Positions 34,551 to 42,513 of a DNA stretch of 58,366 nucleotides are shown in pieces. The notes under the pieces are model-generated. The model was not told where the DNA came from. It ran no database searches and worked only from the letters and a program-made list of their open reading frames with translations. The number at the start of each line of letters is the position of its first letter. Position 1 is the first letter of the stretch. Position numbers and translations under genes: made by a program. The stretch is from an uncultured Oscillospiraceae bacterium (lineage in GTDB: Bacteria > Bacillota > Clostridia > Oscillospirales > Oscillospiraceae), in the NCBI GenBank assembly GCA_905236305.1, contig CAJOPB010000233.1, forward strand, positions 1 through 58,366. The letters are read 5' to 3'.

Positions 34551-35567
34551 TCAAGGGCAGTCGGCCACGGTTCCGCCGGGCCGCAGGGCGGTTTCCACCC
34601 GCAGGTGGCGGCACTCCCCGTGGTTTTCCAATATGTTGACCAGGATCTCCACTGCCTGGGCGCCCAGTGCCTCCTGAGGCTGGATCAGGGTGGTGAGGGT
34701 GGGCACAGTGTATTGGGACATCTCGATCCCGTCGATGGCGATGACGGAGCAGTCCTCCGGCACCTGCCGTCCCGCGTCGTGGAGGGCCTTCATGGCGGCA
34801 ATGGCCATGGAGTCTGCAATAGCAAACACGGCGGTAAACTCGGTTCCGCTTTCCAGAAGCGCTCTGGTGCGCCGGTAGGCGGCGGCCATGTCAAAATCCA
34901 CCGTTTCCGCCACCAGGGACATATCCAAAGGGAGTCCCGCCTCCTCCAGAGCCTGCCGGTAGCCGCGATAGCGCAGCTGGCTTATGGAGTGGTCCTCCAC
35001 CGAGTCCAGCAGCACGGCAATGCGACGGTGCCCGCGCCGCGTGAGGCAGCGCACGGCCCGATAAGCCTCCGCCTGGTCGTCGATGGATACAGAGGAATAC
35101 TCCCCCCGGTTCAGGCTGCCGAAGCGGTTGGTATAGGTGCAGCACACAAAAGGCACTTCAAGGGGGGCGACCTCCTCGGGGCTGTAATCGTAGCAGCCTC
35201 CCAGCAAAATCAACCCTGCCAGCCGCTTGCTGCGCACCAGAGCGGCACCCGCCAGCAGCTCATCCTCACCGGCCTTGATCTGGTGGAGCACCATGGAATA
35301 GCCCGCGCACTCGGCGGAATGCTCCACAGCCCGGATCACCGGGGTAAAAAAAGGATTTTCCGCCCCGCGCACCACCACACCGATGGCGTCATTCTGGGGC
35401 CTTTTGACCAGGTCCCGGGCGCTGTTGTTGGGAACATAGTGCAGCGTATGTACCGCGTCCATAACCCGGGAGCGCACTGCCCCGCTGACATCCGGCCGGT
35501 TGTTCAGCACGCGGGAAACCGTGCTCACCGAAACCCCGCTGTATTCCGCCACATCCTTGATGGTCAT
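34551..35567 (-). CDS. LacI-family transcriptional regulator of the sugar operon
   Basis: A 338-aa repressor: N-terminal helix-turn-helix MTIKDVAEYSGVSVSTVSRVLNNRPDVS and a periplasmic-binding-protein-like effector domain (IGVVVRGAENPFFTPVI; AVFAIADSMAIAAMKAL; SVIAIDGIEMSQYTVPTLTT). It is the first gene of the operon: the binding protein starts 58 bases after its stop with no new promoter visible. Three abutting operator-like palindromes overlap the transcription start upstream, so it most likely represses itself and the transporter together. Confidence 0.93.
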   Translation of the reverse strand: MTIKDVAEYSGVSVSTVSRVLNNRPDVSGAVRSRVMDAVHTLHYVPNNSARDLVKRPQNDAIGVVVRGAENPFFTPVIRAVEHSAECAGYSMVLHQIKAGEDELLAGAALVRSKRLAGLILLGGCYDYSPEEVAPLEVPFVCCTYTNRFGSLNRGEYSSVSIDDQAEAYRAVRCLTRRGHRRIAVLLDSVEDHSISQLRYRGYRQALEEAGLPLDMSLVAETVDFDMAAAYRRTRALLESGTEFTAVFAIADSMAIAAMKALHDAGRQVPEDCSVIAIDGIEMSQYTVPTLTTLIQPQEALGAQAVEILVNILENHGECRHLRVETALRPGGTVADCP

Positions 35568-35594
35568 CCGCTTTCATCTTCCCTTCAAGCCCCC

Positions 35595-35630
35595 GGTAAC
35601 GTTATCGGGAACGATACCGGTAACGTTACC
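35595..35630. promoter_or_regulatory. Three back-to-back 12-bp LacI-type operators
   Basis: GGTAACGTTATC, GGGAACGATACC and GGTAACGTTACC follow one another without a gap. The last is a perfect palindrome and the others are close variants with the central CG step typical of LacI-family sites. They lie immediately downstream of the -10 hexamer, across the start of transcription of the regulator-led operon. Confidence 0.75.
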
Positions 35631-35642
35631 GAAGCTAATACA

Positions 35643-35671
35643 CTTATACCAAGGATTTGAACGGATGTCAA
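35643..35671 (-). promoter_or_regulatory. Sigma-A promoter of the lacI-sugar ABC operon
   Basis: TTGACA, 17-base spacer, TATAAG on the minus strand. This is a near-consensus promoter whose start site falls inside the operator cluster. Confidence 0.8.
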
Positions 35672-35806
35672 GAAGCTTTTAAATTTTTGGTAGAGCATGC
35701 AAATCCGCGCGGGATTTTTTGTGGACTATCACAGGGAATTTCCGCTCACCCTTCACGCTCCCGCCGTCGGGGCAAAAAAGGCAGCTTCGGCAAAGCGCAA
35801 GGAACG

Positions 35807-36724
35807 TCAGGACAGCAGCATGTCCACATCCTCCAGCCGCAGTCCGTCGTGGAGGGCCAGATTGATGGAATAGCCCAGCAGCCGGGCGATGTCCCGGACG
35901 TTTCTGTCGATGTCCCGGGGGGTGACGATCATGCTTCCCACCTTGCCAAAGGCCCGGGGATCCAGCTCGGCGCCGGCTCTGGAGGCCAGGTCCAGGGTCA
36001 GGGTCGCGGCGTCCACGACCGTGGGAACCCCTACAGCGATGACAGGTATCCCCAGGGTCTCCCGGTTCAGCGCGGCGCGGGCATTGCCAACGCCGGAGCC
36101 GGGGACAATGCCGGTGTCAGCCAACTGCACCGTGCGGCACAGCCGGTCCGGCTCCCGGGAGGCCAGCGCGTCCACGGCGATGACCGCCGCAGGTGAAACC
36201 CGCTGGGAAACTGCCCGGACAAAATCACTGCTCTCGATGCCCGTGGTGCCCAATACACCGCTGCACACTGCGGCCACGGGACGAAACCGGGCAAACTCCT
36301 CCGGAAGCTTTTCCTTGAGATGGCGGGTTACCAGCACATTGTCCACGGTCTCGGGGCCGATGGCGTCGGGGGTGATGCCCCGGTTGCCCAGGCCCACCAC
36401 AAGGCAGGCTCCGCCGTCTCCCAGACCCGGACGCAAGATTTCCCGCAGCTGCTCCGCCACCAGTGCCGCAGCGTCGCAGAAGGCATTTTCCTCCCGGCGG
36501 AGAAAGCCGTCCAGCTCCACCGTGACATATCGTCCCACGGGCTTGCCCAGCGCCTCCTCTCCCCGATTGTCCAGCACCTCCACCGTCACAATGTGAAAGG
36601 AGCCGGCATCCCGCTCCTCCGCCCTTACCCCGGGGAGGGCGGAGGTGTCCTGCGCCCGCTCCTTCCAGAGCTGCCGCGCCTCCACCGCAAGATCCGTGCG
36701 AATGCCAGGGGGCTGTCTATTCAT
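35807..36724 (-). CDS. gpr: Spore germination protease GPR
   Basis: Aspartic-type (A25) endopeptidase that degrades small acid-soluble spore proteins at germination. The 305-aa precursor begins with a short propeptide and TDLAVEA, similar to the site at which GPR cuts itself and its substrates. Core text includes VVGLGNRGITPDAIGPETV, GVLGTTGIESSDFV, VIAVDALASRE and GIPVIAVGVPTVVDAATL. Length is slightly below Bacillus GPR (about 370 aa), usual for clostridia. A sigma-G-like promoter lies upstream. Single gene, convergent with nothing, divergent from rpsT. Confidence 0.95.
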   Translation of the reverse strand: MNRQPPGIRTDLAVEARQLWKERAQDTSALPGVRAEERDAGSFHIVTVEVLDNRGEEALGKPVGRYVTVELDGFLRREENAFCDAAALVAEQLREILRPGLGDGGACLVVGLGNRGITPDAIGPETVDNVLVTRHLKEKLPEEFARFRPVAAVCSGVLGTTGIESSDFVRAVSQRVSPAAVIAVDALASREPDRLCRTVQLADTGIVPGSGVGNARAALNRETLGIPVIAVGVPTVVDAATLTLDLASRAGAELDPRAFGKVGSMIVTPRDIDRNVRDIARLLGYSINLALHDGLRLEDVDMLLS

Positions 36725-36761
36725 GGTGCAATCCTCCCAAATAATACCAAGATATTGCTGT

Positions 36762-36790
36762 CAGTATGCCCTCTGTGAAAAAAACTATGC
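36762..36790 (-). promoter_or_regulatory. Sigma-G-like promoter of gpr
   Basis: GCATA and CATACTG with a 17-base spacer on the minus strand, close to the forespore sigma-G pattern. It lies about 40 bases before the gpr start codon. Confidence 0.55.
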
Positions 36791-36808
36791 GGGGAATCGA
36801 AAAAAGGC

Positions 36809-36837
36809 TTGCAATTTTGGGTACGATTTGGTATTAT
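36809..36837 (+). promoter_or_regulatory. Sigma-A promoter of rpsT
   Basis: TTGCAA, 17-base spacer, TATTAT. The leader of about 75 bases contains a 7-bp interrupted palindrome (ACAATAC-A-GTATTGT near 36879). Confidence 0.6.
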
Positions 36838-36920
36838 GAGCTTCCATGATGTTTAATATACTGTGCCGTATCACTGTATATTTGACAATACAGTATTGTA
36901 AAGGGGAGGTGGCAGCAAAC

Positions 36921-37184
36921 ATGCCCAATATCAAGTCTTCCGCAAAACGGGATCAGCTGGCAAAGGCGCGCAACGCCAAGAACAAGGCGGAGAAGTCCGC
37001 TCTGAAGACCGCGTTGAAGAAGTTCAGCGTGGCGGTAGCTGACGGCGACAAGGCGCAGGCGACAGTGACCTATAAGGCCGCAGTCAAGGCTGTGGATAAG
37101 GCGGCCGGCAAGAATCTGATCCACAAGAACAATGCCGCGAACAAGAAGTCCAAGATGGCCCACAAGCTCAACGCATTAGGATAA
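36921..37184 (+). CDS. rpsT: 30S ribosomal protein S20
   Basis: Binds 16S rRNA early in 30S assembly. The 87-aa basic, Ala/Lys-rich protein starts MPNIKSSAKRDQLAKARNAKNK and ends KKSKMAHKLNALG. The ORF track adds 25 residues from the leader; ATG 36921 with GGGGAGG upstream is the real start. Single-gene unit with its own promoter and terminator. Confidence 0.97.
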   Translation: MPNIKSSAKRDQLAKARNAKNKAEKSALKTALKKFSVAVADGDKAQATVTYKAAVKAVDKAAGKNLIHKNNAANKKSKMAHKLNALG

Positions 37185-37185
37185 T

Positions 37186-37235
37186 AAAACGAATCATCCG
37201 CTTCGTCACTCACCGCGAAGCGGTGTTTCGTTTTT
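37186..37235 (+). terminator. rpsT terminator
   Basis: Outer arms AAAACGAA/TTCGTTTT and inner arms CCGCTTCG/CGAAGCGG, then a run of five T. It begins two bases past the rpsT stop. Confidence 0.8.
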
Positions 37236-37286
37236 ATGAGCCTCCGCGAAGGATAACCGCCATAGAGGAAAAGAGAAAAGAATCCC

Positions 37287-37315
37287 TTGATTTTGCCGGC
37301 ACTTTCCGTTACAAT
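37287..37315 (+). promoter_or_regulatory. Sigma-A promoter of the 72-aa orphan gene
   Basis: TTGATT, 17-base spacer, TACAAT. Gives a leader of about 75 bases before 37397. Confidence 0.6.
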
Positions 37316-37396
37316 AGGGCCTGCGCTGCCCTCGGGCGGCGCTGCCCCCCTCACGCAGCGGGGGCAAAGCCATGGAAAGCGAGGATTTTTCAAACA

Positions 37397-37615
37397 ATGC
37401 ACAAGGTCAATTACACTGTCATGCGCACCGGCAGCCGGCTGTTTGATGACGTAATCATCAACGCCGCCAAGCGCATTTGCACTGAGCTGCGGGGCATCCG
37501 CTGCGAGATCTCTCCCACCGAGGTCCGAATTATTGGAGAGCTGAATGACGCGGACTACGCCCAATACGAGACGTTTATGTTCGGCGAGGCCTCTGAGGAG
37601 GACGCCCCTGAATAA
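37397..37615 (+). CDS. Small acidic protein of unknown function (72 aa)
   Basis: Reads MHKVNYTVMRTGSRLFDDVI... and ends GEASEEDAPE. It looks like an alpha/beta mini-domain (HKVNYTVMR strand, FDDVIINAAKRICTEL helix, then two strands) followed by an acidic tail. The ORF track begins at 37223, but a good promoter at 37287-37315 would start transcription after that point, so the downstream ATG is preferred (GCGAGG upstream). It has its own terminator. No family is recognised. Coding looks real because promoter, start, regular composition and terminator agree. Confidence 0.65.
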   Translation: MHKVNYTVMRTGSRLFDDVIINAAKRICTELRGIRCEISPTEVRIIGELNDADYAQYETFMFGEASEEDAPE

Positions 37616-37620
37616 AGAAA

Positions 37621-37662
37621 ACGAATACCCCGCGCACCGATCAGGGTGCGCGGGGTATTCGT
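37621..37662. terminator. Bidirectional terminator between the small ORF and glpK
   Basis: A perfect 18-bp stem ACGAATACCCCGCGCACC with its complement and a 6-base loop, flanked on the glpK-distal side by an A-rich run (T-rich on the minus strand). It serves the two converging transcripts. Confidence 0.85.
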
Positions 37663-37667
37663 TTCCG

Positions 37668-39161
37668 CTATGCCATATCCTCCCAGCCCTTCGCCCGCTC
37701 CACGGCCTTGCTCCAGCCCCGCAGCAGGGTCCTCCGGGCCTCCGGCGTGATCCCGGGGTCAAAGCGCCGGTCCAACGTCCAGCGCCGGCGCAGCTCCTCC
37801 CGGCTGCTCCACAGGCCGGTGGACAGCCCTGCCAGATAGGCCGCTCCAAGGGCTGTGGTCTCCCGGACCACGGGCCGAAGGATGCTGCGGCCCACGATGT
37901 CCGCCTGAAACTGCATCAGAAAGTCGTTGGCGCTGGCGCCGCCGTCAACCCGGAGAGTGCGCAGCTCGATGCCGGTGTCCTCCTCCATGGCCCGCAGCAC
38001 ATCTCCGGTCTGATAGGCAATGGATTCCAGCGCGGCACGGATGATGTGGTTGCGGCCCGCGCCCCGGGTCAGCCCCAGGATCGCGCCCCGGGCGTACATG
38101 TCCCAGTGGGGTGCGCCCAGCCCGGTGAAGGCCGGCACCACATATACTCCGCCGTTATCTCCGGCCTTCTCCGCAAAATAGGCTGTATCCGCCGCGTCGT
38201 GGATGAAGTGCAGCTCGTCCCGCAGCCACTGGATCACCGCACCCCCGACAAACACGCTGCCCTCCAGGGCATACTGAACGCACCCGTCCGTCCCGGCGGC
38301 CAGGGTGGTGACCAATCCGTTTCGGCTGCTGCAGCGCCGCGTACCGGTGTTCATCAGCAAAAAACAGCCTGTGCCATAGGTGTTTTTCGCATCTCCTTCC
38401 TCAAAGCAGGCCTGTCCGAACAGCGCCGCCTGCTGGTCTCCGGCCATGCCGGCTATGGGCAGCTCCGCCCCCTGCAGATTGGTATAGCCATAGATCTGGC
38501 TGCAGGGCCGCACCTCGGGCAGAAGCTCCATGGGGATTCCCAGCCGTGCGCAGATGGTCTCGTCCCAGCAGAGCCGGTCGATGTCAAAGAGCATGGTTCT
38601 GCTGGCGTTGGTATAGTCCGTGACATGCACCTTGCCCCCGGTGAGCCGCCACACCAGCCAGGTGTCCACCGTGCCAAAGAGCAGTCTGCCCGCCGCGGCC
38701 TTCTCGCGGGCCTCGGGCACATTGTCCAGAATCCACTTGATCTTGGTGGCGGAGAAATAGGCGTCGATGCGCAGCCCCGTGTGCTCCCGGACATAGTCGC
38801 CAAAGGCCGTGTCGCGCTTCAATTCCTCGCAGAGCTCCGCCGTGCGGCGGCACTGCCATACAATGGCGTTATAGACCGGGCGTCCTGTCTCCTTGTCCCA
38901 GAGAATAGCGGTTTCCCTCTGGTTGGTAATGCCGATGCCGGCCACCTCCTCCGCCCGGATGCCGCTGCGTGCCATAACCTCTCCCAGCACACTGTACTGG
39001 CTTGACCAGATCTCCAGGGGATCGTGCTCCACCCAGCCGGGACGGGGATAGTGCTGCGTAAATTCCTTCTGGGCCATGGAGACGATGTTCTGCTCCCGGT
39101 CAAAGAGAATGCATCGGGAGCTGGTAGTGCCCTGGTCCAGCGCGATAATATAGTTTTTCAT
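37668..39161 (-). CDS. glpK: Glycerol kinase
   Basis: Phosphorylates glycerol to sn-glycerol-3-phosphate with ATP. The 497-aa FGGY-family protein shows [53 protein letters not shown] and the phosphate-site [11 protein letters not shown]. The FGGY C-terminal signature reads [20 protein letters not shown]. No glpF, glpD or glpO is adjacent. It follows malic enzyme by 82 bases on the same strand. Confidence 0.96.
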   Translation of the reverse strand: MKNYIIALDQGTTSSRCILFDREQNIVSMAQKEFTQHYPRPGWVEHDPLEIWSSQYSVLGEVMARSGIRAEEVAGIGITNQRETAILWDKETGRPVYNAIVWQCRRTAELCEELKRDTAFGDYVREHTGLRIDAYFSATKIKWILDNVPEAREKAAAGRLLFGTVDTWLVWRLTGGKVHVTDYTNASRTMLFDIDRLCWDETICARLGIPMELLPEVRPCSQIYGYTNLQGAELPIAGMAGDQQAALFGQACFEEGDAKNTYGTGCFLLMNTGTRRCSSRNGLVTTLAAGTDGCVQYALEGSVFVGGAVIQWLRDELHFIHDAADTAYFAEKAGDNGGVYVVPAFTGLGAPHWDMYARGAILGLTRGAGRNHIIRAALESIAYQTGDVLRAMEEDTGIELRTLRVDGGASANDFLMQFQADIVGRSILRPVVRETTALGAAYLAGLSTGLWSSREELRRRWTLDRRFDPGITPEARRTLLRGWSKAVERAKGWEDMA

Positions 39162-39243
39162 CGTATTTCAACTCTCTCAGTCAGCCGCGCAAGCAGCCGG
39201 AAATGTGTGCAAAAAGACCTCCCCGCGCCGTTTGAAAGCAGCT

Positions 39244-40416
39244 TCAGATGCGGGCAACGCCGGATTCTCTGGCGGCACGGGCCACAGCCTTTGCCACTGC
39301 CGGCGCCACTCTGGGATCAAAAGGCTTGGGAATGATGTTGTCCGCGCTCAGGTCCGAGTCGTCAATCAGCTCCGCCAGGGCGCGGGCAGCAGCCATTTTC
39401 ATCTCCTCGTTGATGTCGCTGGCCCCGACATCCAGAGCGCCGCGGAATACGCCGGGAAACACCAGCACATTGTTGATCTGGTTGGGGTAGTCGCTGCGGC
39501 CTGTGGAGATCACCTTTGCCCCGCCCGCTCTGGCATCCTCGGGAAAGATCTCCGGGGTGGGGTTGGCACAGGCAAAGATGATGGCGTCCCGATTCATGGT
39601 CCGCACCATGTCCGTCGTCACCAGACCGGGGGCGGAAAAGCCCAAAAATACATCTGCGCCCACCAGCAGCTCTGCCAGACTGCCCCGGCGCTTTTCCGGA
39701 TTGGTCTGCTCCGCGATCTCCTGCTGCGCCCAGTTCATGGCGGGATTGCCGTCGTAGAGGGCGCCGAAGCGGTCGCTGAGGATGATGTTCCGGAAGCCGG
39801 CGGACAGCAGCAGCCGGGTGATGGAAATGCCCGCGCTGCCGGCGCCGGAGAGGACAATGCGCACATCCTCCTTCTTCTTTCCCACCACCTTCAGGGCGTT
39901 GGTCAGGCCCGCCAGGGTGATGATGGCAGTGCCGTGCTGGTCGTCGTGAAACACGGGAATGTCGCACTTCTCCTTGAGCTTGCGCTCGATCTCAAAGCAG
40001 CGGGGAGCGGAGATGTCCTCCAGGTTGATGCCGCCGAAGGAGCCGGAGATCAGATATACAGTGTTGACAAACTCCTCCACATCCTTTGTGCGCACGCACA
40101 GAGGAAAGGCGTCCACGCCGCCGAAGTTTTTAAAAAGGACACACTTGCCCTCCATCACCGGCATACCTGCCTCAGGGCCGATGTCCCCCAGGCCCAAAAC
40201 TGCGGTGCCGTCGGTGATGACGGCGCAGAGATTGTGCCGTCTGGTCAGGCGGAAGGATTTTACATAGTCCTTCTGGATCTCCAGGCAGGGAGCCGCCACT
40301 CCCGGCGTATAGGCCAGGGACAGGTCGTCCTTCGTATCGGTCTTAACGGTGGAGACCACCTCAATCTTCCCCTGCCACTGCTCATGCAGCCGGAGGGATT
40401 CCTTCGCGTAATCCAT
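39244..40416 (-). CDS. NAD(P)-dependent malic enzyme
   Basis: Oxidative decarboxylation of malate to pyruvate. The 390-aa short-form enzyme has SLAYTPGVAAPCLEI, GDIGPEAGMPVMEGK, the metal-site FHDDQHGTA and the nucleotide-binding VLSGAGSAGISITRLLL, then ACANPTPEIFPEDA. Length fits the bacterial single-domain form without a phosphotransacetylase tail. It sits 99 bases after an Ldh2-type dehydrogenase and before glpK. A common theme would be C3/C4 acids and glycerol feeding pyruvate metabolism. Confidence 0.94.
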   Translation of the reverse strand: MDYAKESLRLHEQWQGKIEVVSTVKTDTKDDLSLAYTPGVAAPCLEIQKDYVKSFRLTRRHNLCAVITDGTAVLGLGDIGPEAGMPVMEGKCVLFKNFGGVDAFPLCVRTKDVEEFVNTVYLISGSFGGINLEDISAPRCFEIERKLKEKCDIPVFHDDQHGTAIITLAGLTNALKVVGKKKEDVRIVLSGAGSAGISITRLLLSAGFRNIILSDRFGALYDGNPAMNWAQQEIAEQTNPEKRRGSLAELLVGADVFLGFSAPGLVTTDMVRTMNRDAIIFACANPTPEIFPEDARAGGAKVISTGRSDYPNQINNVLVFPGVFRGALDVGASDINEEMKMAAARALAELIDDSDLSADNIIPKPFDPRVAPAVAKAVARAARESGVARI

Positions 40417-40515
40417 CTTTTTCTCCTTTTTTATGTGTTACTGTCAGTTCGTCGATTGTGAAGCTGCGTTTTATAACCGGACACGCCGAGCTCATAAACA
40501 GTTTTTTTCTCTTTC

Positions 40516-41628
40516 TCAGCTCTCAAAGGGGAAGCGGTAGTCCAGCTGATACGCATCCCGCAGGGCCACCAGCTCCTTCTGGATGGACTCGCCCACCGGC
40601 ACTCCCCGGTCCTTTCGCTCCTGCCAGGCCAGCCACTCCTTTTCTCCGGCGGTGTAGATGCGCTCTGCCCCCGGCGCTCTTTCGCTCTGGCGCAGTCCCC
40701 GCAGAATACCGCCTGCAGTGGATTTGAAGGTGTCCAGGCCCATGAAAAATTCCGGATTGATGACAAAGAAGAAGTGGCCCAGGCGATACATCCGGTTGCT
40801 GCCGTCGGGGTTTTTGCCGCTGAGCTCCTTCATATAGGGGCCGCCGGCCAGGGCGGCGGAGAGAATCTCCACAATCGTGGTAAAGCCGTAGCCCTTGTAG
40901 CCGCCGGTGGCCTCCCCAAGACCGCCGATGGAGAGCAGCGCACAGTTTCCGGCCCGCATTTCCTTCAATATCTCCCCGGAGTCGGTCATCGTACCGCCGT
41001 CCTTCGTTACCACCAGGCCGGCAGGGGTGGGCTTGCCGCCCCGCTCATAAAACTCGATCTTGCCGTTTTGCACGATGGAGGTGGCGCAGTCAAAGTTGAA
41101 GGGGAAGTCCTCATCCGTGGGCATGGTGAAGGTGAGCGGATTGGTACCCATCATGGGCTCCACGCCCCAGGTCGGGGCTACCGAGGGCCGGGCATTGGTC
41201 CCGGAAATGCCGATCATTCCCGCCTTCTCCGCCATGGTGGTCCAGTAGCCGGCTATGCCGTAGTGGGTGGAATTGCAAATGGTGCCGCCGGCCATGCCGT
41301 ACCGCCGGGCTTTTTCGATGAGCATTTCCATCATGCGGTAGCTGGCCACCATGCCCATGCCGTTGTTGGCGTCCATGACGACCGTGGTGGGGGTCTCCTT
41401 CAAAATGTCAATTTTGGTAACGGGCAGCAGGGTGCCGTTCTGGATGCGGTCGAGATAAATCGGCTTGAAGCGGTTGCAGCCGTGGCTCTCGATGCCGCGC
41501 CGGTCGCTCTCCAAAAGCACGTCGGCACAAATTCTCGCGTCCTCCTCCGGCACGCCGTAGCATTTGAAGACGTCGATCATGAATGCGTTCATCATGTCCC
41601 AGGGGACGAAGGGTCTGGTTTCTGTCAT
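40516..41628 (-). CDS. Malate/L-lactate (Ldh2-family) dehydrogenase
   Basis: A 370-aa NAD(P)H-dependent 2-hydroxyacid/2-oxoacid oxidoreductase of the Ldh2/MDH2 fold, unrelated to classical LDH. Signatures: DRRGIESHGCNRF near residue 48, the catalytic His region STHYGIAGYWTTMA, GTNPLTFTMPTDEDFPFNFDCATS and GYKGYGFTTIVEILSAALAG. Substrates in the family include malate, lactate, ureidoglycolate and others; malate is favoured only because malic enzyme follows in the same operon. GGAG precedes the ATG. Confidence 0.9.
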   Translation of the reverse strand: MTETRPFVPWDMMNAFMIDVFKCYGVPEEDARICADVLLESDRRGIESHGCNRFKPIYLDRIQNGTLLPVTKIDILKETPTTVVMDANNGMGMVASYRMMEMLIEKARRYGMAGGTICNSTHYGIAGYWTTMAEKAGMIGISGTNARPSVAPTWGVEPMMGTNPLTFTMPTDEDFPFNFDCATSIVQNGKIEFYERGGKPTPAGLVVTKDGGTMTDSGEILKEMRAGNCALLSIGGLGEATGGYKGYGFTTIVEILSAALAGGPYMKELSGKNPDGSNRMYRLGHFFFVINPEFFMGLDTFKSTAGGILRGLRQSERAPGAERIYTAGEKEWLAWQERKDRGVPVGESIQKELVALRDAYQLDYRFPFES

Positions 41629-41709
41629 TTTTCCTGCTCCTTTACATTGTAATTATCTGACCGGACCTTCCTGTGTCCGGGAAAAGCATGCAATATAATA
41701 AGGTATATA

Positions 41710-42468
41710 TCAATAGAGTCCCGCCGTGACAAACAGCCTGCCCTTGCGGCTCTCCCGTCCGCCGGCCTCCAAAACCTCTCCCTTGCCCCTGCCCCGCAGA
41801 GACAGAATGTCTCCGGCGCGGACGGGTGCATCAGGCTTGAGGACTTCTTCATAGTTGAGGGACACCAGCCCCTGGGCAATGGCCTCCGCAGCCGCGGTGC
41901 GGGAGAGGCGGAACATGCCGGCACAGACCGCGTCGAGACGGAGGGAACGGACACTGAAGGTCTCCTCCCGCATTTCCCGCCGTTTCCGCGGAACCTGTTC
42001 CAGCGGAACCTCCCGGACCTTCACGCCCCAGCGGCCCACCTTGTCCAGGCTCAGCAGCAGATGCGATTTGACCGAGGGCAGGCAGAAAATCCATGCCTGT
42101 TCGCCCTCCACCAGAATGTCTCCGATCCACTCCCGTCCGATGCCCAGGCCCAGGACCGCTCCCAGATAGTCCCGGTGGCCGGGAGCGCCGAAGCGGGCCG
42201 TTATCTCCAGGGCACAGAGATATTTCCCGGGCTCCAGCGACTCCGGCTCCATCCACCCCGGCAAAAAGAAGGCTGCCTTCCGTTCGCAGTCCTGCCCGCC
42301 GCCTTGGAGCACGACCGTGCAGTCCGTGCCCCGCAGGGCCCATTGGGCCACGGCATGGCACTCAGCCGGCGTCAGAAAGCCGCTGTGGGTCACCTCCGCA
42401 GTCTTTTCACAGCGGCGGGACAGGTCCTCCATGCGGCGCAGCAGCGTCTCAGCTTCCTCCCTCATCAC
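41710..42468 (-). CDS. ylmH: S4-domain RNA-binding protein YlmH (RqcP2-like)
   Basis: A 252-aa protein with an N-terminal YlmH domain, a middle region (GAPGHRDYLGAVLGLGIGREWIGDIL, characteristic for YlmH) and a C-terminal S4 RNA-binding domain (LRLDAVCAGMFRLSRTAAAEAIAQGLVSLNY). YlmH was first placed near cell-division genes. Later work on Bacillus assigned it to ribosome-associated quality control, where it binds 50S-peptidyl-tRNA complexes like RqcP. Here it lies 45 bases downstream of a translational GTPase fused to a Rae1-type nuclease rather than in a division cluster. That context supports a ribosome-rescue role (inference). Confidence 0.9.
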   Translation of the reverse strand: MMREEAETLLRRMEDLSRRCEKTAEVTHSGFLTPAECHAVAQWALRGTDCTVVLQGGGQDCERKAAFFLPGWMEPESLEPGKYLCALEITARFGAPGHRDYLGAVLGLGIGREWIGDILVEGEQAWIFCLPSVKSHLLLSLDKVGRWGVKVREVPLEQVPRKRREMREETFSVRSLRLDAVCAGMFRLSRTAAAEAIAQGLVSLNYEEVLKPDAPVRAGDILSLRGRGKGEVLEAGGRESRKGRLFVTAGLY

Positions 42469-42513
42469 GGCATCCCCCTTTTTATTGTCTTCGGTCCCCT
42501 GCTGTATGCCGGC

